A stretch of DNA of 64,000 nucleotides, from assembly GCF_026262575.1 (NCBI RefSeq), contig NZ_JAPKFL010000011.1, positions 109,756-173,755 on the forward strand, in the 5' to 3' direction. This document shows, in pieces, positions 1 to 7,263 of this stretch. The DNA comes from Streptomyces marinisediminis (GTDB lineage Bacteria > Actinomycetota > Actinomycetes > Streptomycetales > Streptomycetaceae). A model generated the notes under the pieces. The model had not been told where the DNA came from, did not search any database, and was given only the letters and a program-made list of their open reading frames with translations. The position numbers and the translations under genes are program-made. How positions within the stretch are numbered: position 1 is the stretch's first letter; every line of letters begins with the position of its first letter.

Positions 1-311
1 TGCACTCCGGACACGAGCGTTCCTTCGTCTTGGACATCGCCGACCTCTACAAGACCGAAGTAGCCATCCCCGCCGCGTTCGACGCGGCAGCGGAGGGCAC
101 GGAGGACGTCGCAACACGCACGCGGAGAGCGCTGCGGGACCGCATCAACCAGACCGGACTCCTCGACCGTTGCGTACGGGACATCAAAAACCTGCTGAGC
201 TACGACGGAACCCGCGACACATCAGACGCTGGGGACAACGTGACCCTGCTGACCGATGGCAACCGCCACATCGAGAGCGGACGCAACCACGACGAGGAAC
301 CCATCTGGTGA
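1..311 (+). CDS. cas1: Cas1e, type I-E CRISPR integrase (5' truncated)
   Basis: The window opens inside this gene. The frame is open from base 3, reads HSGHERSFVLDIADLYK and ends with TGA at 309-311. This is the C-terminal part of type I-E Cas1, the metal-dependent integrase that works with Cas2 to insert spacers at the leader end of the array. The first His and the two Asp of DIAD have the spacing of the E. coli active-site residues H208, D218 and D221; the N-terminal half and the Glu ligand lie upstream. The last 30 residues are a polar tail. The gene overlaps cas2 by 4 bases, so the two are probably translationally coupled. The effector genes (cas3 and Cascade) are expected upstream and are not visible. 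Confidence 0.95.
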   Translation, partial: HSGHERSFVLDIADLYKTEVAIPAAFDAAAEGTEDVATRTRRALRDRINQTGLLDRCVRDIKNLLSYDGTRDTSDAGDNVTLLTDGNRHIESGRNHDEEPIW

Positions 312-670
312 CCATCATCGTCCTCGCCAACTGCCCATCGGGCCTACGGGGGTTCCTCACACGCTGGCTGCTGGAGATCTCTCCCGGCGTGTTCCTCGGC
401 TCGCCTTCGGCCCGGGTGCGGGACGTCCTGTGGGCCGAGGTGAGGCAATACTCGGGGAAAGGGCGAGCGCTGCTGGCGTACCAGACCGACAACGAGCAGG
501 GCTTCACGTTCGAGAGCCACGATCACGCTTGGCAGCCCCTCGACCACGAAGGACTGACCTTGATCCACCGCCCGAACGCCGACAGCTTCGGCGGACCAGC
601 ACGCACGTCGCAGAACCCACAGCGAGGCTGGAGCAAGGCAGCCAAACGACGCCGTTTCGGGAAGCGATAG
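308..670 (+). CDS. cas2: Cas2e, type I-E spacer-acquisition protein
   Basis: A 120-residue protein starting at the GTG that overlaps the cas1 stop codon. The N-terminus TIIVLANCPSGLRGFLTRWL and the block GVFLGSPSARVRDVLW are typical of the CasE-type Cas2 (ygbF) family, a small ferredoxin-fold dimer. In the family it acts as the structural scaffold between two Cas1 dimers during spacer integration. The tail after about residue 95 is basic (ends KAAKRRRFGKR). The length is slightly above the roughly 95-110 residues of many Cas2e proteins because of this tail. The leader and CRISPR array begin directly downstream, the usual arrangement for type I-E. Confidence 0.95.
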   Translation: MTIIVLANCPSGLRGFLTRWLLEISPGVFLGSPSARVRDVLWAEVRQYSGKGRALLAYQTDNEQGFTFESHDHAWQPLDHEGLTLIHRPNADSFGGPARTSQNPQRGWSKAAKRRRFGKR

Positions 671-792
671 TAGATGACGCCACGCTTCGCCGAGCAGTTG
701 AACGACCAGATCAACAATTGTCCCCTATGCCCGAATCTCCACTAGTGAGTAAAAACAGGCGTCGGACACGGTAAAGCCGCTGGTCAGCTCCA
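671..792 (+). promoter_or_regulatory. CRISPR leader
   Basis: These 122 bases between the cas2 stop and the first repeat are less GC-rich than the neighbouring genes and contain a run GAGTAAAAACAGG about 25-40 bases before repeat 1. By position this is the leader that carries the array promoter and, in E. coli, an IHF site used in acquisition. No individual element was proven here. Confidence 0.7.
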
Positions 793-1247
793 GTGCTCCC
801 CGCGCCTGCGGGGGTGGTCCCCAGGTCGCCGCCGAGTACGAGGGCATCCCGACGTGCTCCCCGCGCCTGCGGGGGTGGTCCCTCTCCCGGCTGTGCGGGG
901 AGAAGGACGAGGAAGTGCTCCCCGCGCCTGCGGGGGTGGTCCCGGCGTGAGGGCCTCCACCGGAGCCTTACGCCGGTGCTCCCCGCGCCTGGGGTGGTCC
1001 CGTGCCCGCCAGCGGCTTGCCGTCGGCGTCGGTGTGCTCCCCGCGCCTGCGGGGGTGGTCCCTCACCGATCTTGTCGGGGTTGCAGGACCCGCAGTGCTC
1101 CCCGCGCGCCTGCGGGGGTGGTCCCCACACGCTCGCGACGGCCTGCGGGCCGTCTTCCTGCTCCCCGCGCCTGCGGGGGTGATCCTCCGTACAGCAGCCT
1201 CGTGTGAGCCACGATCCTCGGTGCCCCCGCGCCTGCGGGGTGGCCTA
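793..1247 (+). CRISPR. Type I-E CRISPR array, 8 repeats and 7 spacers
   Basis: Repeats start at 793, 854, 915, 976, 1034, 1095, 1158 and about 1221. The consensus is 29 bases, beginning GTGCTCCCC and ending GGTGGTCCC, with a CCCCGC/GCGGGG stem. Spacers are 32 bases, except the last, which is about 34. Repeats 1, 2, 3 and 5 are identical. Repeat 4 lacks 3 bases of the stem region (26 bases). Repeat 6 has a 2-base GC insertion in the loop (31 bases). Repeat 7 has a changed first base, a T-to-A-type change in GGTGATCC and a changed last base. Repeat 8 is clearly degenerate. Decay increases away from cas2, which places the leader on the left. The array sits directly behind cas1-cas2. Confidence 0.97.
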
Positions 1248-1375
1248 CGGGCAAGCGTTCCAGGGAGCCCGTGCTGCCGTCCGATCAAGGCGACCGCCAG
1301 CGCACAGGTCTCGGCGTCGGCGCTCCCTCCTACGTCGAGTAGAACCGAAAGGGCACCGGCAGCCGTGGGAGCCCT

Positions 1376-1395
1376 CTGGGACTTTTCTGGGACTT
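1376..1395. repeat. Direct repeat CTGGGACTT x2
   Basis: Two identical 9-base copies (1376-1384 and 1387-1395) are separated by 2 bases, giving an 11-base period, about one helical turn. Closely spaced repeats of this kind resemble integrase arm sites near Streptomyces integration sites. That reading is an inference; no integrase gene is present. Confidence 0.4.
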
Positions 1396-1580
1396 CCAAC
1401 CCCATCAACCGGCATGAGCGTGAAACAACCGAAAGACTATCTGCGCAGGTCAGTGAGCAAAGCCCCTTCATCGTGGCAGGTCACAACGCTGGCTGGTCTC
1501 TTCCGGGACATCTGATCAGCACGACTCAGTAGGTCCATGCTCAGCGTCGCCTGCCCTCGGCGCCCCATCGATACTCGCCA

Positions 1581-1610
1581 CCTTGTCGGGATCTGACCTG
1601 CCCGACAAGG
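1581..1610. repeat. Perfect 10-base inverted repeat, 10-base loop
   Basis: CCTTGTCGGG at 1581-1590 pairs with CCCGACAAGG at 1601-1610. No T-run follows on either strand. It could terminate the RNA methyltransferase transcript, whose stop lies 116 bases to the right, or be an operator or recombination site. Confidence 0.45.
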
Positions 1611-1633
1611 CACCTGACACACCTTCAGAGCGG

Positions 1634-1670
1634 GCGTCAAATGAGCGTCACGAGCGTCATTTCAGCGTCA
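1634..1670. repeat. Four GCGTCA direct repeats
   Basis: GCGTCA occurs at 1634, 1645, 1654 and 1665, spaced 11, 9 and 11 bases, all in one orientation (TGACGC on the minus strand). Regular short repeats in this AT-richer gap suggest a protein-binding array or a relic of a mobile element. Function unknown. Confidence 0.4.
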
Positions 1671-1725
1671 AGGTATCGCCCGTAACGCCCACACCGCACA
1701 TAATGCGCACACGCAAAACTGCAGG

Positions 1726-3111
1726 TCAGGAGCCCTTCGCGGCCGGTTCGAGGATGGCCACGCACTCCACATGATGCGTCATCGGGAAGAGGTCGAAGGC
1801 GCGGAGGAAGCGGGGGCGGTAGTCGGCGTCGGCGAAGTAGCGCAGGTCGCGGGCGAGGGCGGCCGGGTCGCAGGCGACGTAGGCGATGCGGCGGGGGGTG
1901 AGGTCGGCCAGGAGCTGGACGGTGGCGCGACCGGCGCCGGAGCGGGGCGGGTCGAGGACGACGATGTCGGCCTCGGTGATGCCGGTGCGGGGCAGGACGC
2001 GTTCGACGCGGCCCTGCTCGACGCGGACGCGGGGAAAGTCGGCGAGGTTGTGCCGGGCGTCCTCGACGGCGCGCTTGCCTGACTCGATGCCCAGGACGGC
2101 GCCGCGCTCTCCCACCCGGTCGGCCAGGGCGCCCGCGAACAGGCCGACGCCGCAGTAGAGGTCCAGGGCGGTCTCGCCCTTGCGCGGGGTGAGGCCGCGC
2201 ATGACGGCGTCGACCAGGAGGTCCGCCGCCTGGGTGTGGACCTGCCAGAAGCCGCCGGCGCCCACGCGCCAGGTGCGGCCGTCGGCGCGCTCGCGGACGA
2301 AGGGGCGGCCGTGCACCCGGTGCACGGTGCGGTTCTCCCCGCCGCGGCCGTGCTGCTCCTCGGCGCGCAGCACGGAGACGGGGCGGTCGAGCTCGACCAG
2401 CGGGAGTCGGCCGCCCGGCACCGGGGTGACGATGACCTGCCGGTCGGTGGAGCCGGAGGCGGCGACGGCGTCGACGGAGGCCACGCCCGGCCAGGTGCGG
2501 CGCTCGACCCCGAGCTCGCTGACGCCCTCGGCGGCGATGAGGCAGTGGTCGACGGGCTCGACCTCGTGCGAGCGGTGGCGGCGGAAGCCGGGGCGCCCCT
2601 CGGCGTCGACGGCGTACTGGACGCGCGAGCGCCAGGCGGGGACCTCGCCCGGTGGGACCTTGTCGCCGGGTACCGGCTCCACGGTGCCGTCCCACTGCAC
2701 GTCCTCGGGCGTCAGGCCGGCCAGCCGGGCGAGCTGCTCGGTGATGACGTCGGCCTTCAGCCGGCGCTGGGCGCCGGGCTTGGCGTGCTGCCAGTCGCAG
2801 CCGCCGCAGCGGCCGGGGCCCGAGAAGGGGCACGGCGCCTCGACGCGGTCCTTGGCGGCGTCCAGGACGCGGACGGCGTCGGCGCGCAGGAAGCGGGAGT
2901 CGGCGCGGCCCTCGGTGACGCGGGCGACGACGCGCTCGCCGGGCAGCGTGTGCCGCACGAACAGCACCTGCCCCGCACCGGTCCGCGCGACGCAGTGGCC
3001 GCCGTGGGCGACCGGCCCCACCTCGACCTCGAACTCGTGCCCGACGAGGGACGCTGACTGCTCGGGCTGCTCGGGCGCGGGGCTCGTCCCTGGGGATGCT
3101 GCGGTGGACAT
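1726..3111 (-). CDS. Class I SAM-dependent RNA uracil-C5 methyltransferase, TrmA/RumA family
   Basis: 461 residues. An N-terminal TRAM RNA-binding domain (about 24-85) is followed by an iron-sulfur cysteine set (Cys94, Cys102, Cys105, probably Cys189), then the methyltransferase domain with the SAM loop LDLYCGVG (317-323), the motif DPPRSG (387-392), the catalytic Cys414 in VACDP and the base Glu449 in HHVEC. All catalytic residues of RlmC/RlmD/TrmA enzymes are present, so it should methylate uridine C5 in rRNA or tRNA; which site cannot be told. ATG start. It is divergent from the trkA pair, with 165 bases between. In M. tuberculosis the homologue Rv2689c has the same neighbours, but with a permease gene in between that is absent here. 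Confidence 0.9.
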   Translation of the reverse strand: MSTAASPGTSPAPEQPEQSASLVGHEFEVEVGPVAHGGHCVARTGAGQVLFVRHTLPGERVVARVTEGRADSRFLRADAVRVLDAAKDRVEAPCPFSGPGRCGGCDWQHAKPGAQRRLKADVITEQLARLAGLTPEDVQWDGTVEPVPGDKVPPGEVPAWRSRVQYAVDAEGRPGFRRHRSHEVEPVDHCLIAAEGVSELGVERRTWPGVASVDAVAASGSTDRQVIVTPVPGGRLPLVELDRPVSVLRAEEQHGRGGENRTVHRVHGRPFVRERADGRTWRVGAGGFWQVHTQAADLLVDAVMRGLTPRKGETALDLYCGVGLFAGALADRVGERGAVLGIESGKRAVEDARHNLADFPRVRVEQGRVERVLPRTGITEADIVVLDPPRSGAGRATVQLLADLTPRRIAYVACDPAALARDLRYFADADYRPRFLRAFDLFPMTHHVECVAILEPAAKGS

Positions 3112-3276
3112 GAGAGAAGGCTCCAGGGAACGGGAAGGCGGGAGGGGCAGCGTTCCAGTCTAGTGCCGCGCGCGGACACGGGCGCACCTCGATGGCGACG
3201 ACGCGGCCCCGGGCGGGTAGCGTTACGGTGTTTACCCAGGTGATCACAGCAGGGGAAGGTGTGGGGTAGCGGCCTC

Positions 3277-3954
3277 ATGCACATTGTCATCATGGGGTGC
3301 GGCCGGGTCGGCGCCGCGCTCTCCAGAACCCTGGAGGACCAGGGCCACACCGTCGCCGTCATCGACCGCGACCCGACGGCGTTCCGGCGCCTGGGGTCCG
3401 GTTTCGGCGGGCGCCGGGTGACCGGCGTCGGCTTCGACCAGGACACGCTGCGCGAGGCCGGGATCGAGGAGGCGGGCGCGTTCGCCGCCGTCAGCAGCGG
3501 CGACAACTCCAACATCATCGCCGCCCGGGTGGCCCGCGAGATGTTCGACGTGCAGAACGTCGCGGCCCGCATCTACGATCCGCGCCGCGCCGAGGTCTAC
3601 CAGCGCCTGGGCATCCCCACCGTCGCCACCGTGCGCTGGACGGCCGACCAGATGCTGCGGCGGCTGCTGCCCGCGGGCGCGGAGCCGCTGTGGCTTGACC
3701 CGACCGGTGGCGTCCAGCTCGCGGAGGTGCACGTCTCCCCCGCCTGGTTCGGTCAGCCCGCCGCCCGCCTGGAGGCGGAGTCCGGGGTGCGGATCGCCTT
3801 CATCACCCGGCTGGGCGAGGCCATGCTGCCCGACCAGCAGGCGGTCCTCCAAGAAGGCGACCTGGTGCACGTCCTGATGCGCAGCGACCAGGTCGGCGAG
3901 GTGGAGGCCGCCTTCGACCACGGGCCCGACGAGGCAGGGGAGCAACAGCGGTGA
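3277..3954 (+). CDS. ceoB: TrkA-family potassium uptake regulatory protein (CeoB-like)
   Basis: 225 residues: an RCK_N Rossmann domain with GCGRVG (residues 7-12), a nucleotide-binding Asp at the end of the second strand (AVIDRD), and a C-terminal TrkA_C domain (about 140-215). Such cytoplasmic proteins bind NAD(H) or ATP and gate potassium channels or transporters of the Trk/Ktr type. I chose ATG 3277, which starts directly with the first strand of the Rossmann fold; a GTG at 3259 is also in frame but has its purine-rich sequence too close. It overlaps the next trkA gene by 4 bases (GTGA). No membrane subunit is encoded nearby. Confidence 0.88.
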   Translation: MHIVIMGCGRVGAALSRTLEDQGHTVAVIDRDPTAFRRLGSGFGGRRVTGVGFDQDTLREAGIEEAGAFAAVSSGDNSNIIAARVAREMFDVQNVAARIYDPRRAEVYQRLGIPTVATVRWTADQMLRRLLPAGAEPLWLDPTGGVQLAEVHVSPAWFGQPAARLEAESGVRIAFITRLGEAMLPDQQAVLQEGDLVHVLMRSDQVGEVEAAFDHGPDEAGEQQR

Positions 3955-4634
3955 GAGTCGCGATTGCCGGAGCGGGCGCGGTCGGCCGGTCGATCGCCGG
4001 TGAGCTGCTGGAGAACGGGCACGAGGTGCTGCTCATCGACAAGGCGCCCAGCGCCATCGCCGTCGAGCGGGTGCCGCTGGCCGAGTGGCTGCTGGCCGAC
4101 GCCTGCGAGATCTCCGCGCTGGACGAGGCGGCGCTCCAGCGCTGCAACGTGGTGATCGCCGCGACGGGGGACGACAAGGTCAACCTCGTCGTCTCGCTGC
4201 TCAGCAAGACGGAGTACGGGGTGCCGCGCGTGGTGGCCCGGGTGAACAACCCGAAGAACGAGTGGCTGTTCAACGAGGCGTGGGGCGTGGACGTCGCGGT
4301 CTCGACGCCGCGGCTGATGTCCGCGCTGGTCGAGGAGGCCGTCAGCGTCGGCGACCTGGTGCGGCTGCTGCGCTTCAGCCAGGGCGACGCCAACCTGGTG
4401 GAGCTGACGCTGCCCCCCGAGGCCGCGCTGGCGGGCACCCGCGTCGGCGACGTGTCGTGGCCGCTGGACACCGCGCTCGTCACCATCATCCGGGGCGCCC
4501 GGGTGCTCACGCCGAGCCCGGAGGACGCCCTGGAGGTCGGGGACGAGCTGCTGTTCGTCGCCGCTCCGGCCCGCGAGCGCGAGCTGGAGGACCTGCTGTC
4601 GGTACGCCGCGAAGCGGACGGCGGCGGCCTGTGA
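3951..4634 (+). CDS. ceoC: TrkA-family potassium uptake regulatory protein (CeoC-like)
   Basis: 227 residues with the same architecture as the preceding gene: GAGAVG (residues 7-12), the acidic residue in LLIDKA, and a TrkA_C domain near the C-terminus (about 135-215). It starts at the GTG overlapping the upstream stop, so the two proteins are probably made in equal amounts and assemble together. The pair corresponds to ceoB/ceoC (Rv2691/Rv2692) of M. tuberculosis. TrkA_C domains of some actinobacterial and firmicute proteins bind c-di-AMP; whether this one does cannot be read from the sequence. Confidence 0.88.
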   Translation: MRVAIAGAGAVGRSIAGELLENGHEVLLIDKAPSAIAVERVPLAEWLLADACEISALDEAALQRCNVVIAATGDDKVNLVVSLLSKTEYGVPRVVARVNNPKNEWLFNEAWGVDVAVSTPRLMSALVEEAVSVGDLVRLLRFSQGDANLVELTLPPEAALAGTRVGDVSWPLDTALVTIIRGARVLTPSPEDALEVGDELLFVAAPARERELEDLLSVRREADGGGL

Positions 4635-5088
4635 GGCCCGTCCCCGCCCGCCGGCCCCGCTCCGCCCGGCCCGACCGCGCCTGACGCCCGTCTCCCCGCC
4701 CGCCTTCACCGGCGGGGTCGACGCTCGCGCCTGCGCCCCGCACCCGGCCGCTGCGTGCAGGGCGCCGCCGCGGCGTCCACCAGGCACCACGGGACCGACC
4801 GGGCGGGTGGCGCCCCGCGCCCCTTGGCCGCGGCACAGCCCACACCCGCCTACCGGCCACCGCCCACGGCGGCCCCGCTGCCCGCGGCACGTCCCGCCCC
4901 AGCCCCCGCGCACCTCACGTCGGCGCCGGCCCACAACCGGCCAACCCGGCACCGACCACACCCGCGCCCACGCGCACGGCGCCCCCGAGACACGTCCGAC
5001 GCCCGCCTCCGCCCAGGCGCCCGCACGGCGGCCGCCGGTGCTCGCGGCGCGCCCCGCGCGCGGGCCGCCGAACGCGTAGGCGCTGGTC
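4635..5088. other. Gap between convergent genes
   Basis: About 450 bases between the convergent trkA pair and the DUF3159 gene. It is very C-rich on the plus strand (many CACCCGCC and GCCCACGGC runs). No reading frame shows protein-like codon use, and no clear hairpin, tRNA or known motif was seen. Confidence 0.6.
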
Positions 5089-6048
5089 TCAGCGCTCGCC
5101 GGGCGCCTCGGGGCCACTGGTCGGTGGGGCGGGCGCGGGCGCGGTGGGCTCGCGCTCCGCGCGGGCGCGGGCCTCGGCGTCGGCCTTCTCCTGCCGCTCC
5201 TTGGCCTCCATCTCCGCGAAGACGTCGATGGGCGGCGGCGCTTTGACCAGGAAGATCCAGGTCAGGTAGACGCAGAGCAGGAACGGAGGGATGCCGAGCG
5301 CGACGCGCAGCCAGCCGAGCTGGGTGGCGTCACCCCACAGGTAGATGGGGAACGTGATCGCCGACTTCGCCAGCAGCACCAGGCCCCACGCGTAGCTCGC
5401 CTTGGTGTAGGCCTTCTTGCGCCCCGGGTTCCGCGTCCGCCAGGAGAGGTTCTCCTTGAACAGCGGGCCCAGGATGATGCCCAGGAGCGGGACGCCGGCG
5501 AGGGACGTGCCCAGGTAGGCCACGGCCAGGCCGAGCGTGTAGAGCATGCCCGGCAGGTAGAAGTTCCGCGCCTCGCCGGACATCATCGCGAAGACGGCGC
5601 CGATGGCCACGCCGAACACACCGCTGAAGGCGTGCTTGACGGTGCCCCGGCCCAGCAGGCGCAGGACCGCCATCAGCGCGGAGAGCCCGAGTGCCGCGAT
5701 CGCGGAGACGTGGATGTCCCGGTTGATGGTGTAGCTCAGCACGAAGACCAGGCCCGGGACGGTGGTCTCCACCATGCCCCGGGCGCCGCCGAACGCCTCC
5801 AGGAAGGCGGCCTTGGTGACCTCCTGGTCCGCGACGGGCGGCACGGCGGGCGCGGACGCCGACGCGGACGCCGACTCCACGGGGGACGCCGAGGGAGGTC
5901 CGCCCGGGGCCGGGGTCGGGGCCTGAGCCGAGGCCGGTGCCCCCGCCGAGGCCGGTGCCCCCGCCGGGGCGGGGCCCGCGGGCGGGGCCGACGGCCCCTC
6001 CGGCTCCGGGCCCCCCTGCTCGGTGGTCGGCTTGTCGAGTGAGGTCAC
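5089..6048 (-). CDS. DUF3159 membrane protein
   Basis: 319 residues. A Pro/Ala/Ser-rich N-terminal tail (to about 95) is followed by a membrane domain of roughly five or six helices (about 115-285), containing FLEAFGGARGMVETTVPGLV and the loop ENLSWRTRNPGRKKAYTKAS, both characteristic of DUF3159, and a charged C-terminal tail with ERQEKADAEARARAERE. Function unknown. The GTG start overlaps the stop of the upstream OB-fold gene by 4 bases, so the two form an operon; the same pair (Rv2693c-Rv2694c) exists in mycobacteria. An upstream in-frame start would add 87 low-complexity residues overlapping the OB-fold gene and was rejected. Confidence 0.85.
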   Translation of the reverse strand: MTSLDKPTTEQGGPEPEGPSAPPAGPAPAGAPASAGAPASAQAPTPAPGGPPSASPVESASASASAPAVPPVADQEVTKAAFLEAFGGARGMVETTVPGLVFVLSYTINRDIHVSAIAALGLSALMAVLRLLGRGTVKHAFSGVFGVAIGAVFAMMSGEARNFYLPGMLYTLGLAVAYLGTSLAGVPLLGIILGPLFKENLSWRTRNPGRKKAYTKASYAWGLVLLAKSAITFPIYLWGDATQLGWLRVALGIPPFLLCVYLTWIFLVKAPPPIDVFAEMEAKERQEKADAEARARAEREPTAPAPAPPTSGPEAPGER

Positions 6049-6458
6049 TCGCTGCTCCTGTCCCACGGTCGTAGCTCGTACTTGGGGTTGAACAGCACCC
6101 GGCGGCCGCGGTTCATCGCGATCCGGCCCGAGGCGATCAGCGTACGGCCCGGTTCGATGCCCGCGATGGCGTGTCGGCCCAGCCAGACGACGTCCAGCGA
6201 GTCGGAGCCGTCGAACAGCTCGGCCTCCAGCGCGGGCACTCCGGCCCGGGGGCGGAGTGTAACGGTACGCAGCGTCCCGGTCACCTTGACGATCTGCCGG
6301 TCGGCGCAATCGCAGATCTTGGTGCAGCCGCTGAGTGAGGTGTCCCGGCGCGGTGCGGGGCGCTCCGGCGCGTCCGGCGTCTGGAACCGGCCGAAAAGGC
6401 GCCGTATCCGGCCGTTGGCCCGCTTGCCCACGGCCTCGGGGTTGCTGCTACCGCTCAT
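6045..6458 (-). CDS. OB-fold nucleic-acid-binding domain protein
   Basis: 137 residues. After a basic N-terminus (RIRRLFGRF) comes an OB-fold domain of about 90 residues with VKVTGTLRTVTLRP, a DSLDVVWLGR strand and the ending NPKYELRPW. It contains an unusual cluster GCTKICDCADR with three Cys. Conserved in actinobacteria next to DUF3159 (Rv2694c); it presumably binds nucleic acid, but no substrate is known. The ATG at 6458 was chosen because the extension upstream is low-complexity. First gene of a two-gene operon with the DUF3159 gene. Confidence 0.82.
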   Translation of the reverse strand: MSGSSNPEAVGKRANGRIRRLFGRFQTPDAPERPAPRRDTSLSGCTKICDCADRQIVKVTGTLRTVTLRPRAGVPALEAELFDGSDSLDVVWLGRHAIAGIEPGRTLIASGRIAMNRGRRVLFNPKYELRPWDRSSE

Positions 6459-6565
6459 ACGTGCCAGCCTACGGCGCCCTTCGCGGCGGGCGGCAACCCC
6501 GGTGAGCAGGTTCACGTTTCCGTTGCCGGAAGGCGTCCGGGACGTGTTCCGGCGCTGCCCGGAGT

Positions 6566-7252
6566 TCACCGCTCGAAGCGGTACCCCATGCCCGGCTCGG
6601 TGTGGAAGTGGCGCGGGTGGGAGGGGTCGGCCTCCAGCTTGCGGCGCAGTTGGGCCATGTAGACGCGCAGGTAGTTCGTCTCGCGCCCGTAGGAGGGCCC
6701 CCACACTTCCCGCAGGAGCTGCTTCTGGCCCACCAGCCGCCCCGGGGTGCGCACCAGCACTTCCAGCAGGTGCCACTCCGTCGGGGTGAGCCGCACGTCG
6801 CCGCCGTCGCGGTGCACCTTCTTGCGCACGAGGTCGATGGTGAACGTGGCCGTCTCCACCACGCCTCCCCCGGCGTCGGCGTCCGGGGCCGGTTCGGCGC
6901 GGCGCACGGCGGCGCGGAGCCGGGCGAGCAGTTCGTCCATCCCGAAGGGCTTGGTGACGTAGTCGTCCGCGCCCGCGTCCAGCGCGCCGACCTTCTCGTC
7001 GGAGGTGTGGCGCGCGGACAGCACGAGGATGGGCACGCGGCCGGCGGCGCGGACGCGGCGGATCACCTCCACGCCGTCCATGTCGGGCAGGCCGAGGTCC
7101 AAGATGATCACGTGGGGCCGGCGCTCGGCGGCCAGGCGCAGCGCGGTGGCGCCGTCACGGGCCGTGTCGACCGCGTACCGGCGGGCCCGGAGGTTGATCT
7201 CCAGGGCGCGCACGAGCTGCGGTTCGTCCTCGACCACGAGGACCCGCTGCAT
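6566..7252 (-). CDS. kdpE: KdpE, OmpR-type response regulator
   Basis: 228 residues: receiver domain with the acidic pair ED (9-10), phosphoacceptor Asp52 in ILDLGLPD and Lys in YVTKPFG, then a winged-helix DNA-binding domain ending GMGYRFER. The close match to KdpE (REVWGPSYGRETNYLRVYM) and the kdpD gene just upstream identify it. It would activate the high-affinity potassium ATPase operon kdpFABC, which is not in this window. ATG 7252 is preferred over ATG 7267 because it has an AGAGGAGA ribosome site 5-6 bases upstream; ATG 7267 overlaps the kdpD stop. Confidence 0.93.
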   Translation of the reverse strand: MQRVLVVEDEPQLVRALEINLRARRYAVDTARDGATALRLAAERRPHVIILDLGLPDMDGVEVIRRVRAAGRVPILVLSARHTSDEKVGALDAGADDYVTKPFGMDELLARLRAAVRRAEPAPDADAGGGVVETATFTIDLVRKKVHRDGGDVRLTPTEWHLLEVLVRTPGRLVGQKQLLREVWGPSYGRETNYLRVYMAQLRRKLEADPSHPRHFHTEPGMGYRFER

Positions 7253-7263
7253 GGGCTCTCCTC

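Larger units (their letters stand above)
1248..1725. other. Gene-free gap after the CRISPR array
   Basis: About 480 bases without a convincing gene. Base composition is noticeably less GC-rich than the flanks, and codon-position GC bias is absent in all frames. The gap holds the three short repeat structures listed separately (1376-1395, 1581-1610, 1634-1670). It may be the edge of an old integrated element, but no integrase or transposase remnant could be recognised. Confidence 0.6.

Noticed and set aside
793..1207. Open frames through the CRISPR array
   Set aside because: They translate the repeats (for example repeated PRLRGWS and PRACGGGP units) and are not genes.
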